In this document: piece after piece, positions 11,001 to 24,850 of the stretch | Position numbering within the stretch: the first letter of the stretch is position 1 | How the letters are laid out: every line of letters starts with the position of its first letter | Assembly (NCBI GenBank): GCA_037833965.1 | Contig: AP031352.1 | Span: forward strand, 12,380,501-12,444,500 | Length of the DNA: 64,000 bases | DNA from: Marchantia polymorpha subsp. ruderalis | Lineage: Eukaryota; Streptophyta; Marchantiopsida; Marchantiales; Marchantiaceae | Reading direction: 5' to 3' | The notes under the pieces: model-generated | The model's input: only the letters and a program-made list of their open reading frames with translations | Databases searched by the model: none | Told to the model about the DNA's origin: nothing | Program-made: the position numbers and the translations under genes

Positions 11001-13892
11001 CTTTATCGTCCACAATTCTACCGTGAACTCTGAATGGAGCTTCTTAGGCCAGTGACTGTGAACTTCAAATTTGGAGTCATTTGAGTATCTTCCCGTTTGA
11101 ATAGAGACTACTTCTCGCCTCAAATCTTACTTTATTTCCAATTTTGATTCTTGATTTTAATAATTTTTTAAAATTGAACACTAATGTTTCTGAATTCACA
11201 ATTCAATCTTCGCACGCGGCCAACATGGACATGAGATATCAATAGCAAATCTACTTTCAAATCTCTTCACGTGCTATGTTGTCATGGCCAAACAAATTTT
11301 GATCAATGGCTTTAATATCAATTGTAGAATCAAGATTTAAAAAAAATCAAAAGAATATATAAGCACGTCCAAGAGAAAAAGATAAATACACAAGTTTGAC
11401 CCTAACAAGAAATATGTGCTTTGCTTTTGTCTCGGACTACGTCTACATAAATAATAAGGTCATTACTAAAATATATTTAAAGTGTTGAATGCAAGTTGTG
11501 ACTCGACTTTCTATACATAACGGATAGTAGAAACATAATTCTAGTACTTGTCAAATCAACTAGAGTCTATACAAGACTTGAATTCTACTAAAAATTTATT
11601 TATCATGTCATAAATTCCATTGTGAATGAAATGTATGTTGAAAATGAGATATTATATCCTTGTATTTGTTGAGATAATTTATAGAAGAAAGAGTATAATC
11701 ATTCTAGATAGTTTTCATCTTGGGTCTTTCATCTTTGAGCTAGCTCTTCTTTTAATTCTTAGTGTTACAATTTTAGAATACATTGTGTTGCTTTGCAATT
11801 TTTGCAAGAACATCATAAATAAAATTTACTCATATACATTTTTTATTTCTATCATATATTGGCTATCACTTATAGCTAGTTAGCTTTAGTTTAAAGAAGA
11901 TGATATATCAGCTTTTATAAAAATTATATAATTATTATTATATAAGTTATGAAGATTAGAATACTGACATCGTTTGGTAACTCAAGTTAGCTAGGTTAGA
12001 ATTTGATTATATCTAAAATCCAAAATTCTATACCACTATTGCTATTTAATAAAACTAGCAAAAATTCTCAAAAACACTTCTTTGGATTTATCAATATTGA
12101 TTTTGATAATGTTCTGGTGAGTTTGATGTTTAGTACCCAACATGAATTACGTAACAAGTAAAATGACAGAAGTATTTATTATATATGACAGAAATAATTA
12201 TTATATATTCTTGTGAATAATGCAACTACAAGGAAACTTGAAAATACAATCTTATATTACCTTGCATTTTTTAAATATTCAACCACATGTTGAGATTTGA
12301 CATCACACAACAATATTCAAATAACTTGTTATTCATATATAGTTTGTAGTGTTCTATTAGTGTGGAAATTAAAGTTTAAACCAGTTTGCAACTCAATGAG
12401 CTTCTGAACAGGATACTACAGCGTGTATATATCACTAAAGAAAGTGGTTATGAAAATGATGTAGTATTTGTCCGTGCACCCGGAGGACGAATGAAAAATT
12501 TATTCGTTATGTATAATAGATTTGATACTGAAAGAGTGAAGGATTTATTCAACACAAACTTTTACACATTAAAGAACAACCTAAATTTCTCAGTTTTCAA
12601 AAGTGGTATCCATCAGATCACATGAGAATTCATCACGTTTGGCAATTTGGCATTTGGCAGTTATCAGTTCCGACTTGGACATTGGAGCCTTATGAACAAG
12701 CTCTACAAATTTAGGGTGTATATGGGTGTTTTTCGACCAATTGACGACATTGTCAAACGCCATCAGTGACAAACCCTAATGGGGCTTCGCCATATGACTT
12801 CGTTCGCCTAGTATTACGTACAAATTCGTTTCCAAAACTATTTGGAACTCGAATGTACATGAGATGTCTGATGACGCTACAACTAGATACATTTGTTGTC
12901 GACTCGTCGGACATTTTATCTCATTGCTACATCCATCCTCAATGTTTTACAGTGACGATTTTGAAACCTTACAAGGACATGTTAAGCATCACCGCTCTGC
13001 GAATGTCGAAGATCATTGCTTGTAGCCATGTAAACTATCTTCTTGATATATATTGTTTCTCACCTGTCACTGGGTTCAAATAATACAAAAACCAAAATTA
13101 AAGTTCATGAAAGAGTACTTGGACCGACTAGGATTCAGTCGCACAAACCGGTTGGAGTAACAGCAGTGCACTTACATGGCGTGTGTTACATGGCGACAAG
13201 CAATGACCTGGCATTCCCTATGGTTTCTCGTCACATGGTACTACGTTGTGTCGACAAGTGGTGATCATTGTGACGTATGTACTAATGACAGATGATCACT
13301 GAGAAGGCTTTAGAATCACTCCATCCGACTCCATCTAAGCATGAGTACTCACCCATCCGATAGTTTACTACCATTTTTCCTTTTCCTCAGCTGGCTTGTC
13401 ACCTGACAAGCCAATATCTTGGAAATCTATAGTTAGTAATAGTATATTTCTTGGAATATCTTGGAAATATATTTCCAAGATTTATCGGTAGATGTCCCCA
13501 TACAAAAACAGACGTAATGTCTCGTCTCATCCATTCTGAATTTCGAAACAGCCGCTGTCAGGCTTCCTAAGACATCCGAGACTTGGGAGCACAGAACATC
13601 AGAGAGAAAGGGAGAAATTGGTGCAATAAGATCACTCGTAGAGACGGAAGATGCAAACGTTTACCAACGTTCAGCAATACTGTGGATCTCTCCAAACCAT
13701 GGCACATGACATCAATTTGACACTTCAATACTCATCCACGTGCTCTTTTAGACGCGGTTCCAGAGAGCGATAGCAGTCAGAACTGAAAAACAGTCTAGTC
13801 AATTATTATATTCAGTATGACAGTTCGAAGCACACAGTTCTATGCTATCTAGTGCGTGTATACAAGAAATAGGGAGTTATCTAGGTTGCTGA
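11001..13892. other. Gene-free spacer
   Basis: No recognised gene. A 79-codon open frame at 12386-12625 (+) and a 105-codon frame at 12766-13083 (+) have no motif I recognise. A perfect 9-bp stem (ggcttgtca / tgacaagcc, 2-nt loop) lies at 13393-13412. The part beyond about 13.4 kb may belong to the 3' side of the CXC gene. Confidence 0.4.
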
Positions 13893-13898
13893 TTTATT
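13893..13898 (-). terminator. Possible polyadenylation signal of the CXC gene
   Basis: The + strand tttatt is AATAAA on the minus strand, about 880 nt after the TGA at 14774. Nearer, weaker signals may be used instead. Confidence 0.25.
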
Positions 13899-14773
13899 GC
13901 AGGCACCACTGCCTCCTAGTAAAACCCACTTTCTGCAATCATAATTGTGGACGTAAAGTTTACATAACTAAAAAAGCAAGTTTACATTTTCATGCCAAAT
14001 GGGAGTGAGCAGACTTCCGGCCGATGAGCTTTAGCTCTTCTGTATTTAACTTCTAGTTTCGGCTCAGAAGATCACAAAAGAATGGTACCACATTCTATAA
14101 GGAAGTTGCACCTAGATAAATTGAATGAACCTCAAAAACTTAAGACTTCACATTTAAAGCGCCAGTCCAACCAATGAGACAGTAGGTTGCACTTGGTCTC
14201 ACAGACATTCGTCGCAGTAAGTTGAAGTTATAAGGTCCTCTAGTTTAAATCCACCTTGAGACTACTATACAAGAGTTTACCTGCGCGGTACCGATAAAGG
14301 CTTCATGAAATCCCCACCAAAATAGTGCTGCGAGAAACATTGAAAACCCTCTTGACCATTGAGGTGCGTGATCACCTCGTTTTCCTTGCCACCGTAGGGA
14401 AAGTGCGCCGATGAGACGTAATTTGAAAACCCTTAGTTCCAGCAGTTTCCAGCTTCATGGAAACTAAACAACTTGAAAGGTTCCAATGATTACAAGTTGC
14501 CTATCGTCAGGATCCATATTCAGACCTCCATAGAGAGCAGAGACGTCGAAGATGAATACTCAACACCATCTTCATCAACTCAGTCTAGCTGCAGTTGATC
14601 AACCCCTTTTCGAAATTTGAGCCTGTACGAACTCCACATGTTCGAACAGGAAATCCAAGACTCGTGTGAACGTCACAGATTCAGAGGTCTTGGCAGTTCT
14701 CACAGGCACCTTCCCGAAAAGCAGGCCAACTCGAGCCTTCGACATTAGTCCGGATAAACAATTACTGGCTTCA

Positions 14774-17700
14774 TCAGCCTTTTTTCTGGCTGTTGCCAAT
14801 GTGACCTTGAAGAGTGGGTCCCATCGAATGGGGCGATGGCAGACCGGAAATGGCAGTCAGAATGAACTTCCGACTACTCCTTAGACCAGGTGACGACCTT
14901 GCTGGAGAATCAAAAATGTTTCTACTATCTCCCCTACACTTTTCTCTCAGTCCCTCAAAGTGAGGGGGAGAAACTCTCTTTTGCTTAGGGGAACTTGTCT
15001 TGCTAATAAGGGGAGAATGTGCGTCTTCAGAATACCTCAGGAAGTCAGGAGTATCGTCGTCGTCTTGTGAGTAACACGCAAACTGACCCGACCGGCTGTC
15101 CCCGAACTTCATTTCTTCTTTCCCTGTGAAAGCTGATGACGACAGAGAAGGGGTGCAGGGAGTCTGACGGCTTGTCGACTGAGACATTCGTCTATTTGAT
15201 GGTGACGGTGGAGAGTCATCTGGAGGCAACTGAAATGATGAAGGTTTGCCTAGAGAAGTGAAGTCCGCCAAGTCAGATTGGTACGAACTTACGGCCTCCA
15301 TGCTTTGCCGATTGAAACAAGGAGATGCTCCAGTCCTCTCAAGGGTGGAAATCGATGCAGGAGTTGGTCTTAGAGGAGCTTGAGGTAGAGGAGTGAGAGT
15401 ACAAATGTCACCGAGACGTTCCCAGCGAGGAGAGAGCTGGCTTATTCGAGTAAACTTAGGAGTAGAATTTGGAGAACGCTCTATCTTTGAAAGCTGGAAC
15501 TCTGGGTTTTGATGGGCGCTAAAATTACCATCGCCACAGAGGTTCAAGGGAGACTGAGAAGAATCAGTCGGGGATCTTTGCAGAAGACCTCCACAAGGCT
15601 GAGACAATGGAGAAGACGAGCGCTTCTTTCCAAGAGACCTAGTTCTCCCAATGGCCCTGCCTTGCCTGAAACCAACACAGAGCGAGGTCAGTACCTAGCA
15701 ATACCGAAATTGAATGAGATCGTCTCAAATAAGCACAAATGCAGGTTTTGTGGAGGGAAGTTCGGCTGTATGCATACCCAGTGTACTGAACCGATGGTGT
15801 GATCGGGGACAGGTCTTTTCCCATGTGACGATGTTGTTCCAAAATCAGTGCACTGGCATGCTCAGGCTTTGATAAGTCGTCAAAATCTTCTTGGGATTCT
15901 TTTTCAAGAGCCTCCAGAAGGATCTCCTTCTCGTCGGCTTCTTCGTTCGCTGAAACAGAAAGTGAAACATTAGACCTAGATTCAAAATTGCGTGAACAAA
16001 ACGTGATAATCGTATCATATCGAACGTTATGCACGAGAACAATGGTATCAGTACCTTCTTTCCGACCGTACATATTCTTGCAACCTTCACAGCGGCATCC
16101 TTCCGAGCACCCTACACCAGCCTGAAAACACAGAACTTACTTGTGAGGAAACACAATAGGAAGAGACATTTGGTGATCCATATGCAACTTGAATCTGCAA
16201 CGTTTCCGCTGTGGCTGAAAACGAGTGGAATTGGCTATATAAAGCTCATTTGCATGGGCTTCAAATTCGTCCTTAAAAAAAACGTCAATTAAAGGCCAAT
16301 GTCGAATGCTCGATAATATCGTGGGTAATACCCAGATTAATCAAAATCACTTTATCTAGAAGTCCAACAGATCAAATTGTACCTGATAGCATTCGCAGTA
16401 CTTCTTCAGACATAGAGACTTCTTGCAGTTGCAACCTCTTTTATGCCTTGCTGATGCGGGAGTGTCGATAACTTCCTCCTGCTTGATATCAACGTGTAAG
16501 GAATTAATAAACTTACTAGCGCAAGTCTTTGAAAGGTACAACAGAGACGGTGTTGTACACGCATAGATGACACGACTTCCAATCCAATGATGACAAAGTC
16601 TGAGCTAGTGCCATGCTCAGAAAAATGACGGGGTAAAACGATTACTGTACTTACTCCTCGTTTGGGTGAAGAATCGGCCGCGTGTATAATCTTCGGAGCA
16701 AATGCAAGAGGATTGCGAGATTCGATCTGCTGACGGGTGGCAAGAACGGTGTCTTCATGTTCAGGTTTGTTGAAGCAATCGTGGCATGTGCACGATCCAA
16801 CACAATATGTGCCCGCAGCAAAACACTCACAGTACCTGCGGCGGAGGCAAATCACTCCAAAAATGAGTGTACGTCAAAAGGGCAATGTGCATCATGAGGA
16901 CTCTGCAGCTACTTCAGTTATCCGCAAGGAAATCGGAAAGCGACTTACAACTTCAGGCATTTTGATTTCTTGCAGTTACAGCGCTTGCATCCTTCTCCAG
17001 ATTTCTCGCCTGCAGATGTAGGGGATTTCCTGAACGGTCCAAAATGTGCAACGATAAGTAGAACGTTACGAAACAAAAACATCGACAACAATCATCTGCG
17101 AAGTTCATGGACAGACGAGTAAAGAGCGTGAAGAAGCTTCCAGTTTGACATAGCAGGTCACAATCGCAAACGCGGAAATAGATAGCCCCGACTGGATAAT
17201 AGAGTTCGAAGACTGTTCAACTAAAAGATACAGGCATAGGGGAGATGAACCCCATATCCAACATCACGATAAACATCTACCACTGACGTGTTGGAAGTGA
17301 ACGCCTAGCTATTTAGGCACAAGCATCTTGTATAGTATGATTTGCAAGTGGTTGACCTCTGAATATGATCAGACCCCGTTGTCAGTCAGATGCGTTGCTT
17401 ATTGACAAACTTCATTCTAATTTAATAACTAGTCGGTGATGTACAAGCAAAACTTAAGCTCTACTCTATTTACACGTATGAAGTTCACAGAAGGGTGCGC
17501 ATGCATCGCTCAGCTATCATACCTCTTCTTCTTGGGGCTCCGTGGACTATCATACTCCTCCGCATAGTCAAGATTTGACTGCTGGAGGGCGTCATGGTGG
17601 AGAAGGCGTTTCTTCCCAATCGGACAAGCTTTCTTATCTAAGACATCTGACCCCAGTGATCTGCTTTCGTCATGTGACTGCCTGCTTCCACCTGTCGAGG

Positions 17701-20624
17701 GATGAATGTCGTTGCTTTTGGCAATCTCCCTTGCCATATCCATGATAGGGGTAGTGTCCCGGGAAGGCATTCGATTTCGTTCTAAGAATGGGACTGAAAC
17801 ACCTGAGGTGTACAGTGACGTAGAAGAATTCATTGCGAAACACTTAGTACCCGGACCTATACCCGCCATACTCGTCGTGAAACCTTCACATCTGATTTCG
17901 TTTGGATTGCCGCTCATACCGCTTATCCCAAGCAGTGACGCGACGGCTCCTTTCGACGCCGACCCGATACCCAAAGATTGGCTCACATCCCTGTTGTTCG
18001 GCGAAAAGGAAATACTACCTGTTAGACTATTGAGATGCAGACCAGTATTACCCGTTAAGCTGTTAAGGTGCAGTCCGATACCAGAGGGTGCAGTTCGATT
18101 GGTAGAGGACTCTATCACAGTTCGGGTTGTCTCCACAACCAATTTTTCTGTGCTTGATATGTCTCTCTGAAAGCTAGTTAGTCTTAACAAACCAGGAGAC
18201 TTCAAGTTGGTGCCACTTAATATAGGTCTGGGTTGGCCAGGCGTGTTGGATTGAGGTTCTTCGGTTGAGCCCACAGAAGGGCAACTGTTTGTGGCATCTG
18301 AAGTTGCCGCAGCCCTCTCACTAAGAACTGAAGGAGGAACGTTTCTCGAGGTTGTCAGCTCTGATGGCCCGACCACTGACTTGGGTCTCTGCCCCAAAGA
18401 TTTCCTGGAGACGCCGCCTCCCATACTCTTACGGCGAGCATTTTCAAAGTCCAAACATCTCCTTCTAACTCCACGCTGACCAAAAGGGCCGCCCACCTGT
18501 GGGGGAACATCCGAGTATGTTATTATCACTAAGGACATGTGAAATCGACAAGTGTTTTCTGAATGTCTATTTCTAGTGGCGACATCACAACCTCCGAAGT
18601 AATTTTCAGCGAGCGCACAGGTTCATCTTCGTTTACAAAAAATGAGGCGCTAGTTCGAATTCGATAGCTCTACAGCTCAATTTACCAGTCCATAACTTTA
18701 CCAGATTCGGTGCTACCCATGATCTGAATGGGCCGAGAACCCATCACACCGGAATCCGAGACAAAGTGCAGATTACCGTCTTCGCGTGAAAACAGGAAAA
18801 AGGCATATTGTAATAAAAGGCAACGTCCCCCGTAACCTCATTGGGATTTTCACCCACTAAGTTTCGGAACTAGCCAGAATTGTAAATTAGTTAACCATGG
18901 ATAGACGTCGGTAACACGCCCTCATATTCTAGTAGTCCACCTACAGTTACAGGGGACAGAAGGAACGATGGTTTCATACGAGGTACTTACGAGTTCGTTT
19001 CTGTTGTCGTCATTACCAGTCCCCCTCAATTCTTCAACGGCAAGCCTGTTCTCGACGAGGCCATTAGAGGCACCCCCATCAAATTCTTCTCTGCCTCTCG
19101 GATGGACACCATCAGATATTCGCTCCACAGCCGAAAAGTCCGGCGACTGCTGTTGAGAAAATTCTGGGAGGGCAGCCTGATGAGCAGCGGACCAGTCGCT
19201 TCCACTACCCCCTTCACCGTCAACCTCGCCCACGAGAAGAAAGGCCATGGCTGCAGTCTCTTGGTCTAGTTGCAAGCTATCATCACTGCTCCTAGTTTCA
19301 CTCCCATCCCCGTTTCTTTCATCGTTGCTTTCACAACTTGGTCTGCATCCGATGACCTCTTCAGTTTCCTTAGAGCAAACATCACCTGACTGAAAGAGAT
19401 TGTCATCAGAACCGGCTTGAGGTAAGACGGTAATTCCAGAAACGTCGTGCGAATTCTCCTCATTAGCCGACGGCGGGTTCGTGAGTTGGGAAGAAGACGG
19501 CTCATCTTGGCTGGCGACATGGACATGATCCTCGCCGGGGAACTCGAACTCCTCGCAAACTGTAGAAGTTTTGACCATAAAGTAAGCCTTTGAGGTGTTG
19601 TACAGTCCTGACTCAACAGGTTCCGTAAGATAGTCTGAAACGTCACTGTATTCGTACTTTGATGGAGCATCTTCGTTCTTGTCAACCACCTCCTGCTTAA
19701 TACCCGTTGACTGATGCGAAACATAGGCTAACGCATCATGAGATGAAGCGTGGCTAGATTCAGATTGGACAGCGGTGTAGCTCCTGGACACATAGGAGTG
19801 ATTCGGTAGGTTCTCCTTGTCCACGCTCCAGGAGCTGTGACTAACAAAACTACTGACGCCCAATCCTCTGCAAGCAATCACACAATTACATGAGAGGCCA
19901 AACGGTGGACGTTGAAAACATGGTAGATGGCGGAAAGTATCAACGTGGGCTTCGACCAATGGCAGGCTAAATCATTCTGTTGAAGTCTGTTAATCCCCTT
20001 GAGGATTCACATGTGCTGCTAGGAGAGACAGACAGGAAGAATGGCGAGTAAATTCAGAGACAAGGCAAACAGCAAAGGGAACTAATTTGGAAAGAAGCAT
20101 GCAGGAATCTTTGCCTAGTTCCGGAAGGGAAGTTTTCGTGACTACCATGGTCGTAATTCTACTGTATGAAAAACAAAATCCGAACGACGATGTTGGATTC
20201 CGACGACTCTAGTTAAGCCAAGACAATCCAAGACTTTGGTCTCCGAAGTGACTAATCGTGTATCATAATGTCTTCAACCAAAATTGGGAAGGTTAACAGT
20301 AAGTTAGTAATGCCTGTATCCGTATATGTTTGGAAACAGCTTGTCACAAAGAGCAGAGAGGAAAATGGTTCGCATGCATGGTACATGGAGGGCAATTTTC
20401 GGGAGTAAACTACTGATCTATCCCAGATATGAACTTTCAGCGAAGGCACTGAAAATAGAGATTCACCTTCGCACTCTTCCGCCGCACTTGTTTGGATTGG
20501 GTGGAGACGTAAACACAGCGGGCGGGGGTGGCATGCTGAGCTCGGCGTACGTCTGAACCACATGACGAGGCCTCGTGGACTTGATTGGAGATAAATTGCA
20601 CAGATACTTGAAGAAAGGGGAACC
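14774..20624 (-). CDS. TCX: CXC-domain (tesmin/TSO1-like, CPP family) transcription factor
   Basis: Nuclear DNA-binding protein of the CPP/TSO1/LIN54 family, which binds TTYRAA-type sites through two Zn-binding CXC motifs; relatives act in cell-cycle (DREAM/MuvB) and meristem/flower control. Exons, 5' to 3' on minus: 20624-20467, 19867-18991, 18496-17523, 17029-16949, 16835-16655, 16478-16383, 16121-16055, 15949-15778, 15665-14774; all join in phase (1166 codons with stop). The first exon gives the family's N-terminal motif [15 protein letters not shown] then [12 protein letters not shown]1 ([19 protein letters not shown]) spans three exons; the linker [10 protein letters not shown] is conserved; CXC2 starts at [20 protein letters not shown]. 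The C-terminal [18 protein letters not shown] fits the plant family end. Codon 1 here is not the start: the ATG exon lies further upstream and was not resolved. The protein is longer than the ~700-residue Arabidopsis TSO1, mainly through low-complexity Ser-rich stretches. Confidence 0.95.
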
Positions 20625-23600
20625 CTGCAAGGTACAACGGACGCGCTGTTACTATTTTGTGATAACAGTGCACCTTGGGAGTTACAGCTTCATGACATCG
20701 CCACGACGACGAGGGCGGACATGACTTTTACGTTCTCAGAAAAAGACGTGCGCTCAATCCTCTGACTCAATGCTTATGACCCGTATCATCAAATGTAGAA
20801 AGTCGAGACTGAGCGAGCGTTCACCGGACCTGCGGTGTTGCACTCAGAGTGGCTTCATTCCTTCGGAGATTTCTAAACACGATAGCAGCCATGATCGAGG
20901 CTGACATTTATGCAATACATTTGATATTCAGGTGGCTTTGCCTGAAATTGAATATACACTTCAGACATAACTGTTCATCCGTAGTGCACGGTGTCGAAAT
21001 GCTCGTGAGGTGATAAAATTTACAGAAACCGGGATGGTGGACTCCACGAGAAAATCCGCAATACGTTCCCGAAGGTCGTCACTATCTGGAGGGCTGCCGA
21101 TAATGTCAACAAGTCTAATGCAGAACGTGATCCCTCGGAGAGAGATGTGTTGAGAAGTAGTAGGGGTGAGGCAAGCGCAGCCAACATAATCAGCGAAAAC
21201 CCGACGCCGTGGTCGCAGTCGACGTGTACAAACAGTACACGCATGTACGGAACCGCAAGGCAAACTGCGGATGGGAGCGAGACAACTTTCCTCCGCAGTC
21301 TAGGCGTGGTAGATATCAGCCAGCTCTGCCCAGGAGTGAAGTTCGTAGACATGACACAGAAGGCAATGGAACAAACCCCTTGACAAGAGAATGGCTAGCA
21401 GAGCGCAGGCAATGGCAAACGGCCTTAAACATTTCACGATCCGCCAGATTCGTCCTGGTTGCCCGCCAAATTTTCATCGACAAGAAAATAGTCACCTCCG
21501 ACCGACAAAATGGTTTGGATTTACTACGACTGGAAAGGTTTGCTAGCGTTGAGATCACTGGTCAAACTCCTGTAAGAGAGGTCAGGTATGGGTCTTGTAA
21601 CCCAGTAAACTGTCCCAACTTCTTCACTCTTTCGTCTTCGTAACCCTGAGGAGTACTACGGTGTCAAGCCTGTGCATTTTTCCGCCCAACTCGTGGTGAG
21701 AACATGCACGTCTGCCAAACCTGCCTAATAGAATAATTCTAGACGGTGAGAACGAGGCAAATGAAACTGGGAGTGCCATCAAGAGGTGAGCTATTAGACA
21801 CGCACACGTTGCGGTCGGTTGAGCTGCCAAGTGTGACACAACTGATCACAGCCATCAGGTGTTCGATCGCCGAATGAGATTGAACCGGCTATCTCGATGA
21901 AAGCAGTTTCGCGAGATGTGTGATCGTAATTTGATAATCAAATCAATCCAGCATCAACGCACGGCGAACACACCGCAAAATACTAAAACATGCAGCCACA
22001 ACTTCATGGCGAATCCTACAATACGAACGTTGCTCTTCTAATTCTCGTATTTCGACGCGTACTGCCGCTCCTTTGAGCGTGCGCTGGCACGCAGAAAAAG
22101 GACGACTTACTTTAGTCATCGCTCGCGGTACTGCACTACTCAGTACCGTCGGCAGCCCATTCATGGTTTACTGGTTAATCACTGCTAGAACGATTGGTTG
22201 TTTGACAAGTGTCAGGCTAATGTGGAATCCTTCGCCCCATGGAGTCATCTACGCGATGCTCGTGGGATCTACAGGAAGTTCCCAGATGTTGTCGCGGAAT
22301 TTGGGACGAGAAATTGGTAAATGCATCGTCAAGAGACGAAGACGAGAACCAACGGGTGCAGCGTGACCATCGATGACCGTGGCAGGCTACTGGTTATTCG
22401 CAAGTTTTGTCATAATAGTCGCAAAGGAAAGGCCGACTCGAATGTAATATGGCTCGCACGAATGAAAACAACATGTACAAGAGAGCCGACACTAACAGAA
22501 TGAAAACTCATCAAGGGCGGCTCACCTGGTCGACGGGAGCGGGGATGTTGTCCTTTCTGTCTGGAGACTCCATGCCTCTACTCCCATGCACAGCTTGCGC
22601 AAGAATCTTTTGCGTCCGGGCCCCGCACTTCCCAGGTTACTGCATTGTCCTATGTACGCGTCCCCTCACTTGCGGACGAAAGGCAGACATCAACGCAGCC
22701 ACATCAGCATGCAAAGGGATATCAAATCGAAGCGAGATGATCGGGCAGCTGCGGCCCGCTCAGTGGCATGGGTAGAAGTTTATATCAGAGGAGGCAACAT
22801 TTGCCACAATATATCCTTTCGCTTTCCGTTAGACATTCGCGTCGATCGGCTGGAGACAGCAATCAGATGCCCCCAAATACAAGACTTCCAAGCCGAATGC
22901 AATCATCCACTTCTCCTTGTAATCGCAACACTAACGCGGACTGCGCAGTCACGACGTCCCTGCCCACTGTACAAATGTTTGATGCAGATAGCATAAAGCC
23001 ACCTCCACTGCTAGTATCAAATCAGGACTCCACCCTTAGAACGGCATTCTACTCGCACATGTTGATTCACCCCCGAAATGTTCACGGGTAGCTCCTTCGC
23101 CTCCGTCGTGAAAACAGCCCTTGATCGGAAGACGTTGACCTCTTCACTTTGCTTACGCCGACGCTGCACACTTTAACGCTCTGGAACCCACCAAACTTCT
23201 TGCATCGAGGATCGCCAAGCAGGAGAGCTGGTCGGACTTCACTTCGAAACTAGAGCCACGGAACTGCTGCGGAAATGCGAGTTGACTGCTGATACTAGCA
23301 GACTCTGCTTTTCGTCCTCTGGGATCCAATGCCGCAACTGCTGGTGCTTGTTGAGAACAAACACGCAGAATTCCATGAAATCAAGGAAACAAAGAGTAGG
23401 AATTTGACCCCTGGCTGAACGCCTACATCGACGGCCTACGGGTGGACAGAATTTGCACGAGCTTCTTCACATTGCAGTGGGAGTCACGTAAGCAGACGAC
23501 AATTCGCTCTGAGCTGTTCTCAAGGCCGCGATCGACTGCCCGTCCGGTAGCATCAAAAACTGAGCAAGAACCAGTTCTTGAGAAGCAAGAAGTTCCTTAG

Positions 23601-23894
23601 GACCTCCGTCCCAGAGACGACCACCCGCTCTACGCAGCGCGAACTCGACGACAACAATGGGAGATTTGCAGCAAAGAGACGGGAAATAGCTCGAAGAGAC
23701 GGTGCAACGAGAGAGAGAATCTGTGGACGCTCCTCTCCCTATCGGGAGCGTGCCCTACAGAAAAATGATTCCTATTTTGAAAGCGATCAAGGGAGATTCC
23801 TATCTACGGCAGCGCAGGGGAGCTCGTCTGCACAGGCAGACGATGCGCGGCCGGTATGCACGGAGGCGCTGCGCAACGAAATGCTGTCTGTCAA

Positions 23895-23940
23895 CGACAA
23901 CAGCAGCAACAACAACAACAACGGCAGCAGCTGCTGCTCA
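23895..23940. repeat. CAA/CAG trinucleotide repeat
   Basis: Interrupted run of CAG and CAA triplets followed by an inverted cagcagctgctg. It would read as polyGln/Asn in one + frame and as Leu/Cys runs on minus, which explains the odd low-complexity open frames here. Confidence 0.9.
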
Positions 23941-24427
23941 TGCCAAATCTCGACGACCTTGGACGCGACCGCCAGCATTCCGAGAGCAAGTGTGAACCCG
24001 GCGGGCCACCAGCAAGAGACGGAGGGAAAGGAAAGGATAGCGATCTGTGCGCGGAGGGTTTAGGGAGGGAAGAATGCGCTGCAGCAGCGCAAGCGGACAG
24101 AGGGATCGAGACGGTGAACGTAGTGCGCGGGAGCCCGGGAGCGGGAAACTGACGCGGCTGGCTAGGCGAGGCCAACATCTCCTACACCGGTCCGCTTCAT
24201 CCTCTCTGCTCCTTCCGGTCTAAAGACTCGCAGGCCCGTCCCGAGAACCGGCTACGGGAAGATAACCAAGAGGGAGGGTGTCAGCAGAATTTGGACACCG
24301 GACGCGGGAAAGAACTTAGCGTTTCCCTGCCCGACGCCTCCTAGGCAGACCTGCGCCCGCCGCGTGTATAGCTGCCCCATGACCTTTATCTTTAAAGCTC
24401 CTCTTCTCCACTCCACGTCCACGCTCG

Positions 24428-24456
24428 CTCCCTCCCTCCCTCCCTCCCTCCCTCCT
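24428..24456. repeat. (CTCC)n microsatellite
   Basis: About seven CTCC units; on the minus strand a GGAG/GAGG purine tract, within the presumed promoter/leader of the CXC gene. Confidence 0.95.
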
Positions 24457-24850
24457 TACCAAATTTTCCCGCTCCTGTCTCTCACGCCAGCCAGCCGGTT
24501 CCATGCACCTTTCACCGACAGTTATCAGGGTAATTTCCCCCTCCCGGTCATCCGACGTTCCCCAGCATAAATGGACCGACATTTACATGGACCAATGACT
24601 GACTCCTACCCTCTGGGAGGGTCGGGTGCTTCAAACCCGTCTCGGCCTCCTGCTTCACTCCTCGTATGACTTCCCAGGTCTTCCTTAGATTCTCGACATC
24701 CGAGAATCCGCCAAAGTCCGGATTCCTTAGATTCTTAACAGTCGTCGGTCGAGTGTGGACATTCAGTTCCGACGTCCTTATGAAGGTTTCATGGCTCTGG
24801 CATACATTGGGCTCCATGTCGTCACTCTTCCCACCACGATCCTAAACTAA

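Larger units (their letters stand above)
20625..24850. promoter_or_regulatory. GC-richer 5' flank/leader region of the CXC gene
   Basis: Composition shifts to GC-rich here, like the region upstream of the AGPase gene. It must hold the first coding exon, leader and promoter of the minus-strand CXC gene. A candidate coding exon on minus at about 21150-21020 (contains IIGSPPDSDDLRERIADFL before a gtaaat donor) has no ATG and is unproven. Simple repeats at 23895-23940 and 24428-24456 are typical of leaders/promoters. Open frames in both directions (for example 23578-24063 +) are low-complexity and motif-free, so I do not call them genes. Confidence 0.45.

Noticed and set aside
17706-18170. 154-codon plus-strand frame
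   Set aside because: Antisense of the Ser-rich exon of the CXC gene; the minus-strand reading has family motifs and proper splice sites.
23578-24063. 161-codon plus-strand frame
   Set aside because: Driven by CAG/CAA and GC-rich sequence, no domain, and lies in the presumed leader of the minus-strand CXC gene.
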